A DNA stretch of 5,771 nt from Desulfobulbaceae bacterium (GTDB taxonomy: Bacteria; Desulfobacterota; Desulfobulbia; Desulfobulbales; SURF-16): positions 1-5,771 of the forward strand of contig JAGHCC010000331.1 in NCBI GenBank assembly GCA_021160685.1, read 5' to 3'. Under the pieces are notes generated by a model that worked only from the letters and a program-made list of their open reading frames with translations, was not told the origin of the DNA and did no database searches. Shown here piece by piece: positions 1 through 5,726 of the stretch (positions are counted from its first letter, which is position 1; each line of letters opens with the position of its first letter). The position numbers and the translations under genes were made by a program.

Positions 1-1238
1 ACCGCTTTGACAGCCAGATTTTTGGTCAGGTCGGACACACCTTCTGTCAAAAAATTCTTGATGTCCTTGCCCGGGACAAAGATCATCCACAAACCTATAA
101 TTTCACCGACCTTGCCCTGCGGGTCAACCGGACGACAAACAGTGTCAGCAGGCTCCATAAGATTGTCACGCAAAAGCAGTTTCCGCAATATGCCAAAAAA
201 ATCACCGCCATTACCAACGGTGTTCACCATCTCACCTGGATCAGCGATGCAAAGGCGGAAGTTTATGACTCGTTTGACGAGCTGAAAAACTGGCGACAGA
301 ACCCCGGCATATTCGCCAATGCAGGCCTTCTTTTAAAAAATAAAAAATTCCGTGCTTACTTCAAAGAGGCATGTCAACACGATGCTGAAAGACTGACTTC
401 CTACATTAATACGATGCTCATCGAGCATTGCAAGCAGATGCACGAAACATGGATTGATCCACCCAACTATCTCTCCTATCTTAACGAACAAAAGAGAAAT
501 CTTGACCCAAATGTTTTCACTATCGGCTTTGCCAGACGTTTTTCAACATATAAACGGGCAGATTTGATCTTTGAAGATCTCGACACTTTGGCATCAATCA
601 TTGTCGACAATAATTTTCCAGTCAATTTTGTCTTTTCCGGCAAGGCCCATCCATCAGATGCCCCCGGGCAATCCCTTATCAAGCTGATTCTCGACATCCA
701 GGAGGATCTTTACACAAAAACAAACGGCTTGGGCAAGGTGGTTTTTATTCCGGGTTATGACATGAGCATTGCAAAAATGATGGTCAGCGGTGTTCATGCC
801 TGGCTCAACAATCCCAAAAGACCACTCGAGGCCAGCGGAACGAGCGGCATGAAGGCGGCCATGAACGGTGTACCCAACATCAGCACCATGGACGGCTGGT
901 GGGCGGAGGGCTACCACGACGGGCAAACCGGCTGGAAGTTCGGCTATGAGTCACCCGTGGACAAGAATTCCTTCAGTGAGGAGTCATCCTCTCTTCTTTA
1001 CGCGGAAGACTCGGCATCCTTTTACAAAATTTTCTTCAAGATTCTGGAGATGTTTTATGTTGATGAGCTGTGGTCCACTTATCTTGATAAGTGTATTATG
1101 AATCTCAAACTCAATGCGCCGATCTTTAACAGTCATCGCCTGGCGTCCGAGTACTGCAAAAGATACGGATTGAACCTTGCCGCCAAAGAAGCTGGACAAA
1201 TCGAAACATTACAGAAAATCTATAATTCTGACGGCTGA
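1..1238 (+). CDS. glgP: Alpha-glucan (glycogen/maltodextrin) phosphorylase, C-terminal part (5' end outside window)
   Basis: A GT35 phosphorylase splits alpha-1,4-glucans with phosphate to give glucose-1-phosphate in the cytoplasm, using pyridoxal phosphate (PLP). The frame is open from base 3 to the TGA at 1236-1238, giving 411 visible residues with no start codon of its own; the Met at 414 is internal. Visible motifs, numbered from base 3, are ITNGVHHLTW (70-79), the phosphate-site segment FARRFSTYKR (176-185), GKAHP (213-217) and EASGTSGMK (276-284). Lys284 of the last motif is the expected PLP-binding lysine. The GTSGMK form, instead of GTGNMK, and the FNSHRLASEY tail point to the shorter bacterial 'alpha-glucan phosphorylase' subfamily rather than the classical E. 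coli GlgP/MalP type. No key residue appears lost in the visible part. An unknown N-terminal portion lies upstream. No convincing terminator follows. The family call is firm, but the exact substrate (glycogen or maltodextrin) cannot be read from the sequence. Confidence 0.95.
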   Translation, partial: RFDSQIFGQVGHTFCQKILDVLARDKDHPQTYNFTDLALRVNRTTNSVSRLHKIVTQKQFPQYAKKITAITNGVHHLTWISDAKAEVYDSFDELKNWRQNPGIFANAGLLLKNKKFRAYFKEACQHDAERLTSYINTMLIEHCKQMHETWIDPPNYLSYLNEQKRNLDPNVFTIGFARRFSTYKRADLIFEDLDTLASIIVDNNFPVNFVFSGKAHPSDAPGQSLIKLILDIQEDLYTKTNGLGKVVFIPGYDMSIAKMMVSGVHAWLNNPKRPLEASGTSGMKAAMNGVPNISTMDGWWAEGYHDGQTGWKFGYESPVDKNSFSEESSSLLYAEDSASFYKIFFKILEMFYVDELWSTYLDKCIMNLKLNAPIFNSHRLASEYCKRYGLNLAAKEAGQIETLQKIYNSDG

Positions 1239-1347
1239 TAAATTTATAACACCTTGGAAATCAACAAAAAAAATCAAGTTTTTCTTCCTGCCGCCGATGA
1301 GTATAGTTATCCGCAGAAATAGTAAATCGTCTCAGGGAGAAGAAAAA

Positions 1348-2220
1348 ATGACCACATCAATCCAGTCCAGTCCATTGTTCCATATGCCTCATGGCTATGC
1401 CCACGAACATCGGAACGATCATGAAGCAACCCAGCTTGCTTTCAGCGAATCACAAAAATCATCAATCACCATAACAACCGACCAAGGTGATGTGGTCACC
1501 CTGGCGGCCGGCCACGAGCAGGCAGCCTTTCTTGACTTTGAAAGCCGGGGAAATTTTGCCGGACAATCCATGAATTTTACCGCAGCAAGCCTTGAAAGCG
1601 ATTTTTTCTCTCTTTCTGTCCAAGGCGATCTCAACGATAAAGAACTTGCTGATATTTATACACTCATGGAAGATTTAACTGATATTGCCGGAAATTTCTT
1701 CAGCGGCAACCTGGATGATGCCATGACCGACGCCCTGCAGATCGGTGACATGGGTTCTCTTTCCAGCCTGTCCGCGACATTCACCCACTCTTTTGCCATG
1801 TCGGCAACACAACTTACTGAATATCACCCTCTGCCCTCTTTTGAAGAGGCAGGAGATTTATTCAGTGAACTTCGTGATCAACTGGACAAAAAACTGCCTG
1901 AAAAGTTAAATTACAGTGACTTAATGCTTGCCCGCTGGCAACAGATGAACGATTACCAGAAAGAATCCGAGCCACCTGAACTTAAAGGGAAGGAACCCTG
2001 GGGGAAATTTCATGCTGACGATCAGCGTACCGCAGAAAAAATGATGAAAAGGATTGAAAAATTTTCAGGCCACCATCCGCAACTCACTCCCTATGGCCCT
2101 TCTCTAGCCAACAAAGCGATTGACAAAGCAGCTGCCTCTTTGCCATCCCACTCAACCATCTTGCGCGATCAGTTAAAATATGATTTTATAAATGAAATGA
2201 ATAACTGGATGATGAGTTGA
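1348..2220 (+). CDS. Conserved-looking soluble protein of unknown function (290 aa)
   Basis: I do not recognise a function. The ATG at 1348 is preferred because AGGGAGAAG, a good Shine-Dalgarno sequence, lies just upstream at 1334-1342. In-frame ATGs at 1177 (inside the phosphorylase gene) and 1297 lack this. The protein has no signal peptide and no membrane segment, so it is probably cytoplasmic. Residues 1-38 are polar and His-rich. Residues 39-54 (SITITTDQGDVVTLAA) look like a beta-hairpin. Residues 91-133 (from VQGDLNDKEL to ALQIG) form an acidic helical segment containing IAGNFFSGNLDDA. From memory this two-part pattern recurs in uncharacterised proteobacterial proteins, but I cannot name a Pfam entry with confidence. 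The C-terminal third (165-290) is helical and charged. The gene lies 109 bases after the phosphorylase gene and 143 bases before ppsR on the same strand, so co-transcription is possible but not shown. Confidence 0.8.
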   Translation: MTTSIQSSPLFHMPHGYAHEHRNDHEATQLAFSESQKSSITITTDQGDVVTLAAGHEQAAFLDFESRGNFAGQSMNFTAASLESDFFSLSVQGDLNDKELADIYTLMEDLTDIAGNFFSGNLDDAMTDALQIGDMGSLSSLSATFTHSFAMSATQLTEYHPLPSFEEAGDLFSELRDQLDKKLPEKLNYSDLMLARWQQMNDYQKESEPPELKGKEPWGKFHADDQRTAEKMMKRIEKFSGHHPQLTPYGPSLANKAIDKAAASLPSHSTILRDQLKYDFINEMNNWMMS

Positions 2221-2363
2221 CTGGCCGGTTTATATGATTTTTTTGAATTTGGAATATAGAGTAGGGGCATAAATACCCACAAGCATATCGGTTAGCCGAC
2301 TAGCCGTGTTAACAAATCAAACCAGCATAACCAATAGAACTAATTGAACAAGTTCAACCAATT
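2221..2363 (+). promoter_or_regulatory. ppsR leader with two small inverted repeats
   Basis: This AT-rich gap precedes ppsR. It holds two visible structures. At 2289-2306 the arms CGGTTAG and CTAGCCG could form a 7-bp RNA stem with one G-U pair and a CCGA loop. At 2344-2357 the perfect palindrome arms TTGAAC and GTTCAA are separated by AA. The second ends 6 bases before the ATG, where a Shine-Dalgarno sequence would normally sit, and none is obvious. Either could be an operator or a leader element, or both could be remnants of an intergenic repeat, since GAAC/AACCAAT words recur between 2329 and 2363. No convincing -35/-10 pair was found. Confidence 0.3.
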
Positions 2364-3173
2364 ATGTGGCAATCAAAAGACGTTTATTATGTTTCCGACA
2401 GCACCGGCATCCTGATTACCAACATCGGCCAGGCCGTACTCTGCCAATTTCCCGAGATCAGTTTTCAGGAAGAAAGATTTCCCTTTGTCCGCACAGTCCC
2501 GGAAGCACAGAAAGTTCTGAAAAAGATATTAAAACAATCAGCCGGCAGAAAACCGATCATCTTCAGCACAATCGTCAACCCTGAGGTCCGGGAAATCCTG
2601 CGCTCATCGGAAGTTGAATATTTCGATCCCCTTGAATCCCTCCTGCTAAGCCTGGAAGACTGCCTGGAAACCAAGGCCCTGCGGGTACCGGGTTTTTCCC
2701 ATCATATCAATGATGTTATGATGAACAAAAGGGTGGAGGCGATCCACTTCTGCCTTGAACATGATGACGGGCAGAAGGTTTCCGAATATAATGATGCGGA
2801 AATAATTATTCTTGGAGTTTCAAGGGCGGGGAAGACGCCGGTCAGCGTCTATCTTGCCACTCAGATGGGATTCAAGACTGCCAACTTTCCTTTAACCTCA
2901 GAGTATCTTCACGAATACCGGCTGCCCAAAGGAATTACCGAAAATATAAAAAATACGGTTGGGCTCACCCCTTCGCCGGAATTTCTCCACAGTGTCCGGG
3001 AAAAAAGATACGCGGGCAGCAACTACGCAAAAATGGGCACCTGCCGACAAGAAGTTCAGGAGGCCAAACAGATTTTCATGAAATACAAGATCCCGGTTAT
3101 CCAGTCCACCGGCAAATCCATTGAAGAAATCGCCACCCAAATTTCCCAGGAACTGAAATTGACGAGGATTTAG
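2364..3173 (+). CDS. ppsR: PEP synthase regulatory protein (bifunctional Ser/Thr kinase and pyrophosphorylase, DUF299 family)
   Basis: PpsR/YdiA proteins switch phosphoenolpyruvate synthase off by ADP-dependent phosphorylation of a Thr and on again by phosphate-dependent removal of that group, thereby setting the direction of pyruvate/PEP flow. The 269 aa are close to the E. coli length (277). Matching features in order are YYVSDSTG (8-15), IHFCLEHDDG (127-136), the P-loop GVSRAGKT (151-158) followed by PVSVYLATQMGFKTANFPL, and the C-terminal IPVIQSTGKSIEEIATQI (243-260), which parallels the E. coli IPWINSTNYSVEEIATKI. A Gly-Lys P-loop (S-R-x-G-K-T-P) suggests the PEP-synthase class (PSRP) rather than the PPDK regulator class (PDRP), which usually has SRTSKTP. 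The target enzyme is not in the window. The start has little Shine-Dalgarno support, but an in-frame stop at 2328-2330 and the conserved YYVSDSTG near the N-terminus limit alternatives. Confidence 0.93.
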   Translation: MWQSKDVYYVSDSTGILITNIGQAVLCQFPEISFQEERFPFVRTVPEAQKVLKKILKQSAGRKPIIFSTIVNPEVREILRSSEVEYFDPLESLLLSLEDCLETKALRVPGFSHHINDVMMNKRVEAIHFCLEHDDGQKVSEYNDAEIIILGVSRAGKTPVSVYLATQMGFKTANFPLTSEYLHEYRLPKGITENIKNTVGLTPSPEFLHSVREKRYAGSNYAKMGTCRQEVQEAKQIFMKYKIPVIQSTGKSIEEIATQISQELKLTRI

Positions 3174-3181
3174 GATCATTG

Positions 3182-3272
3182 GATTTGGGATTGCGAATCT
3201 GGGAATGCGGATTGCTGAATTGTGCTTTCTTTTTGGAAAAAATCCGAAATCCGCATTCCCAAATCCCAAATC
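3182..3272. repeat. Large imperfect inverted repeat between convergent genes, possible bidirectional terminator
   Basis: The left arm (3182-3213) and right arm (3248-3272) pair over 25 bp. The outer part GATTTGGGATT pairs with AATCCCAAATC, the inner part TGGGAATGCGGATT pairs with AATCCGCATTCCCA, and seven unpaired bases (GCGAATC, 3193-3199) bulge from the left arm. A loop of 34 bases separates the arms and contains a T-rich stretch (CTTTCTTTTT). It starts 8 bases after the ppsR stop, and its far end overlaps the TGA stop of the minus-strand gene. Its position suits transcript 3' ends on both strands, but there is no T-run directly after either arm, so classical intrinsic termination is not assured. 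Degenerate GATTTGGGATT-like strings seem to me common between genes in Desulfobacterota, so a dispersed repeat family is the alternative. Confidence 0.65.
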
Positions 3273-5091
3273 ATCTCACTGCCTCAATGGCATACTCACC
3301 CCTGGCATCCCTGACCAGAACATAGCCCTTGTCACCGATAAAGGAAAAATCAACAATATCCTTGGCAATATCGGCTGACTGCCAGGTCTCGGTAATCCGG
3401 TTAGCACGCCAGCTCAAACCGACCAGTGAATCCTCACCGCCGGTTGTCTTCCCCAGAACCCTGTTCATAGTGTCGCCCCCCAAGCTGAAAAAGGACGCCC
3501 GCTCCTTGTTGATAATGAAGGACTGATGATCAAAACGGTTGATCAGGGCAAAACGCCGCGCTGAAAGAATAATCTTGGAACCATCCTTTTCAAAACCGCC
3601 GCGGGTATATTCATCGGTCTGCAGCTTCTTGGGATAGCCGGTCTCTCGATAATCACCGTACTTGCGGGGGCTTATGGCATACACCTTTTCCTCGGGCGTG
3701 TAATAACCATACACCTCGTTTGAAGGCTCAACAATCAGGATCTGGTCCTTGTTAGCAGGATCAAAATTAAACTGATAGAGAGAATAAATCTCAGCGGCCG
3801 GCTGATACAGATCGCCGCGTTCAACCGTGGCCGATGAAAAATTGTAGACGATCTTAAAAATTGGGCCGTCATACTGTTCATAGGTTTCCTGGGTCTGGCC
3901 AAGCGCGACCTTTTCCCCGGCCCGGTTCTCGATCACCCGCAGGTAATAAGGCAAATTCTTGCCCATGGTGACAAGTGCCCCCCTTTTCCAGGTCAAGATC
4001 ATGGAGGTCAACTGATTGTCCGCACTTCCGACCTTAAGAATTTCCCGGGTCAGGGTGACCAGCAGCTCATCGGCTCCGTCACCGTCCAGATCGATACTGT
4101 GCAGATGAAGAGGAATGATCTTTTCTTGAAAAACAAATTGGGCCAGTGGTTCAAGATGACCATTGCTGAACTGAAAAAGATAGACACCAAATTTATTGAG
4201 AAGGCAGGCCTCGGCCTTGCCATCCCCGTTCAGATCACTGATCACCAGCCGTTTATAGCCTTCCCCCTTAAGAGTATAAAACTCCTGCTCAGACGGTGTT
4301 AAAGTCCTGGCCATAAAAGGAGCTTCTTCCTGTTCTCCAAAAAGCGCCGAAGGATAGGCTTTTTCTGGAGAGGTATAGGGTACCTGCCGGCTCGGCATGG
4401 TCTCTGCTTTGGGCCGGGCCAGCGCCACCTCGCTTCCGGCAGGACGGGCGAGTTCCGTGGCAGCCGGAGCCTCACTGGTCATGGAAAAAAGGGTGTCCTT
4501 TGAATAAATCGACTGAATTTTACAGACAAGAAGAGACTCACTCTGCTCCAGACGAAGAAGCAGGCCGTAACGCTCAGGCTTATCGGTAATTTCCGGCTCT
4601 GTCAGCTCCACCACCTCAAGATTGCGCTCCAGCAAGGATTCAAGCAAAATCCTGTACGGCGCATAACCATCCTTGCCCCGCACATTGGTGTAGAGATAAA
4701 TTGTAGGCGATGCCGGGACAACGACATTATCCCCTTTCTTTAATTCCTTGCCCACAGTCAACACCCGGTCGGTCAAAACATTTTCACCAAAAACCGAAAC
4801 AACCTTGATCAGGGTTGAAGGCTCCTGAAGATAGATGGGATGATCGTCTTTGGTGGTAACCAGCAGTTCAGCTCCCCTGGCCGGAGCTTTCTTGCCGGCC
4901 GGCAGAACAAAGACAATGCGGTCGCCATTCATCTCGCTCACTGTTCCCAGTTGTTCATAAACGGCCGGAAAACGGTCTTCAAGAAAAGTCAAAGCCCTGT
5001 TCCACTGGCCGGCAGTTGCAAAGGCCTGGCCGTGGAGCAGGAAGAAAAAAGAAAATAAAATCAAAAAAAATGTCAGTCTGTGTTTCTTCAT
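3271..5091 (-). CDS. Exported FG-GAP/VCBS-repeat protein of unknown role (606 aa)
   Basis: The N-terminus is a clear Sec signal peptide: MKKHR, a hydrophobic core at 8-20, then AFA followed by T, with cleavage predicted after residue 25. There is no lipobox Cys and no later membrane helix, so the mature protein is likely periplasmic or secreted. Residues 49-127 (GTVSEMNGDRIVFVL through KKGDNVVVP) read as small beta domains, followed by an alpha/beta segment (138-205). Residues 206-260 are Ala/Pro/Glu-rich and probably a linker. The second half carries two calcium-loop motifs of integrin-type beta-propeller blades, DLNGDGKAE (286-294) and DLDGDGADE (334-342). A third blade near 441-456 (FNFDPANKDQILIVEP) has lost the consensus loop. 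The start is set by the signal peptide, as the upstream Shine-Dalgarno is weak. From memory, similar proteins occur in Geobacter-like bacteria without known function. The gene appears monocistronic and converges on ppsR. Confidence 0.85.
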   Translation of the reverse strand: MKKHRLTFFLILFSFFFLLHGQAFATAGQWNRALTFLEDRFPAVYEQLGTVSEMNGDRIVFVLPAGKKAPARGAELLVTTKDDHPIYLQEPSTLIKVVSVFGENVLTDRVLTVGKELKKGDNVVVPASPTIYLYTNVRGKDGYAPYRILLESLLERNLEVVELTEPEITDKPERYGLLLRLEQSESLLVCKIQSIYSKDTLFSMTSEAPAATELARPAGSEVALARPKAETMPSRQVPYTSPEKAYPSALFGEQEEAPFMARTLTPSEQEFYTLKGEGYKRLVISDLNGDGKAEACLLNKFGVYLFQFSNGHLEPLAQFVFQEKIIPLHLHSIDLDGDGADELLVTLTREILKVGSADNQLTSMILTWKRGALVTMGKNLPYYLRVIENRAGEKVALGQTQETYEQYDGPIFKIVYNFSSATVERGDLYQPAAEIYSLYQFNFDPANKDQILIVEPSNEVYGYYTPEEKVYAISPRKYGDYRETGYPKKLQTDEYTRGGFEKDGSKIILSARRFALINRFDHQSFIINKERASFFSLGGDTMNRVLGKTTGGEDSLVGLSWRANRITETWQSADIAKDIVDFSFIGDKGYVLVRDARGEYAIEAVR

Positions 5092-5242
5092 TGTCTTATT
5101 AATTTACTGTCTTGTTTTAGTCTGCCGCAAGAGTGTCCAAATAGAAATTAGAACCTGATATTACTAGTGCATTTTTTCATTTTTTGTAACTATTCAGCAA
5201 AGTAACCTGGGGCCGGTCTCTATTGTTACAAGTACCATTTCC
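5092..5242. other. Intergenic region upstream of the exported FG-GAP protein gene
   Basis: This AT-rich spacer must hold the promoter for the minus-strand gene that starts at 5091 unless transcription comes through from the DUF559 gene. I see no strong -35/-10 pair. The minus-strand words TTGGAC and TAAAAC lie 15 bases apart but fit poorly. Runs of A/T (5171-5186) and scattered GTAAC/GTTAC words are present without clear order. No ORF or RNA gene was recognised. Confidence 0.3.
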
Positions 5243-5381
5243 CCCTCACCCTAACCCTCTCCCTCGGGAGAGGGGATATCCGAGGAAGTCGAAAATTTCA
5301 CAATTATTAAATACGTTATTTAAGTCTTCCTCTCTCTCCATTTGGAGGTAAGCGCAAACTCCGGGAGGGCCGGGGTGAGGG
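5243..5381. repeat. GC-rich palindromic repeat unit, MITE-like, left copy
   Basis: This 139-base unit begins with CCCTCACCC (5243-5251) and ends with its perfect complement GGGTGAGGG (5373-5381). The match continues inward in degenerate form: AACCCTCTCCC on the left faces GGGAGGGCCGG on the right. Nested stems lie inside. CCCTCTCCC/GGGAGAGGG (5255-5274) is a perfect 9-bp hairpin with a 2-base centre, GAGGAAG/CTTCCTC (5282-5288 and 5326-5332) frames an AT-rich core, and CTCC/GGAG (5336-5347) is a small stem. It has no coding capacity. A reverse-complement copy starts at 5721 on the other side of the DUF559 gene. The nested palindromic form resembles non-autonomous, REP- or MITE-type repeats. 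Confidence 0.8.
5255..5274. repeat. Perfect 9-bp hairpin inside the left repeat copy
   Basis: The arms are CCCTCTCCC and GGGAGAGGG with TC between them; as RNA or single-stranded DNA this would fold with a CTCG-type loop. It lies more than 100 bases past the DUF559 stop on that gene's strand and is not followed by a T-run in either direction, so it is not a clear intrinsic terminator. A role as a structural end of the repeat unit seems more likely. Confidence 0.7.
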
Positions 5382-5385
5382 AGCT

Positions 5386-5709
5386 TCAAATTACTTTGTC
5401 ATATATCGTTTGAAGCACAATATCCGTATCAGTAAAAACATCATGATTCCAAAATCGAAGAACTCTGTAGCCCTTTCCCGCAAGAAATTCGCTTCTTTTT
5501 GTATCATAACCAATAGCGGTCATATGTTGTCCGCCATCAAGTTCGATGACCAGTTTCTGGGCCAGACATACAAAATCAACTATATATGGCCCAATGGGAT
5601 GTTGGCGCCTGAATTTGCATCCTGCCAGTTGCCGGTTCCTCAACCGTCTCCATATTAACTTTTCAGCTTCAGTTAAGTTTTTTCTTAGATTCCGGGCCAA
5701 AGTTTTCAT
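5386..5709 (-). CDS. DUF559 family protein, Vsr-like PD-(D/E)XK endonuclease domain (107 aa)
   Basis: This is a small single-domain protein of the DUF559 family, related to very-short-patch-repair (Vsr) and restriction-type nuclease folds. Its substrate is unknown. Family marks in order are LRKNLTEAEKLIWRRLRNRQL (8-28), FRRQHPIGPYIVDF (33-46), KLVIELDGGQH (52-62) and YRVLRFWNHDV (81-91). Likely active-site residues by analogy with the nuclease fold are Asp45, Glu56, Asp58 and His62, all present. The length is near normal and the frame is intact, so it appears functional. The start at 5709 is supported by a purine-rich GGAGG/AGGGG Shine-Dalgarno sequence at 5720-5726. The stop is 4 bases from the left repeat and the start 11 bases from the right repeat, so the gene fills the inter-repeat space. 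No methylase or restriction partner is visible. Involvement in repair, defence or repeat mobility cannot be told apart from sequence. Confidence 0.9.
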   Translation of the reverse strand: MKTLARNLRKNLTEAEKLIWRRLRNRQLAGCKFRRQHPIGPYIVDFVCLAQKLVIELDGGQHMTAIGYDTKRSEFLAGKGYRVLRFWNHDVFTDTDIVLQTIYDKVI

Positions 5710-5719
5710 TAATATTTTT

Positions 5720-5726
5720 CCCCTCC
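5720..5726 (-). promoter_or_regulatory. Shine-Dalgarno sequence of the DUF559 gene, located in the repeat
   Basis: Read on the minus strand, the bases are GGAGGGG, ending 10 bases before the ATG at 5709. This strong ribosome-binding site is almost entirely made of the right-hand repeat sequence; only its last base lies outside. Translation of the gene therefore depends on its position next to the repeat. Confidence 0.65.

Noticed and set aside
7..285. 92-aa open frame on the + strand
   Set aside because: It lies out of frame over the phosphorylase reading frame, which shows clear family motifs; its protein shows no recognisable motif.
654..926. Minus-strand frame opposite the phosphorylase gene
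   Set aside because: It is a shadow of the well-conserved GKAHP to GTSGMK coding region.
1221..1226. TATAAT as a -10 box for the unknown-function gene
   Set aside because: It lies in the phosphorylase coding end, and no acceptable -35 hexamer is found 16-18 bases upstream.
1177..1347. Longer form of the unknown-function gene starting at 1177 or 1297
   Set aside because: The 1177 start lies inside the phosphorylase gene, and neither start has a ribosome-binding site as good as AGGGAGAAG before 1348. The added residues look like translated non-coding sequence.
2221..2245. CTGGCCGG followed by a T-run as a terminator of the unknown-function gene
   Set aside because: The GC-rich part cannot form a hairpin with a usable loop, and the T-run is separated from it by TTATATGA-type sequence.
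2898..3269. Minus-strand 123-aa frame opposite the end of ppsR
   Set aside because: It overlaps conserved ppsR coding sequence and the hairpin; composition is Phe/Gly-rich, as expected for antisense translation.
4099..4302. Plus-strand 67-aa frame inside the exported protein gene
   Set aside because: It is antisense to the FG-GAP calcium-loop region and has no independent support.
5117..5141. Sigma-54-like TGG...TTGC on the minus strand before the exported protein gene
   Set aside because: The spacing between GG and GC is 8 bases rather than 10, so it does not fit the -24/-12 promoter.
5410..5658. Plus-strand 82-aa frame opposite the DUF559 gene
   Set aside because: The minus-strand frame carries the full DUF559 motif set and a good ribosome-binding site; this one has neither.
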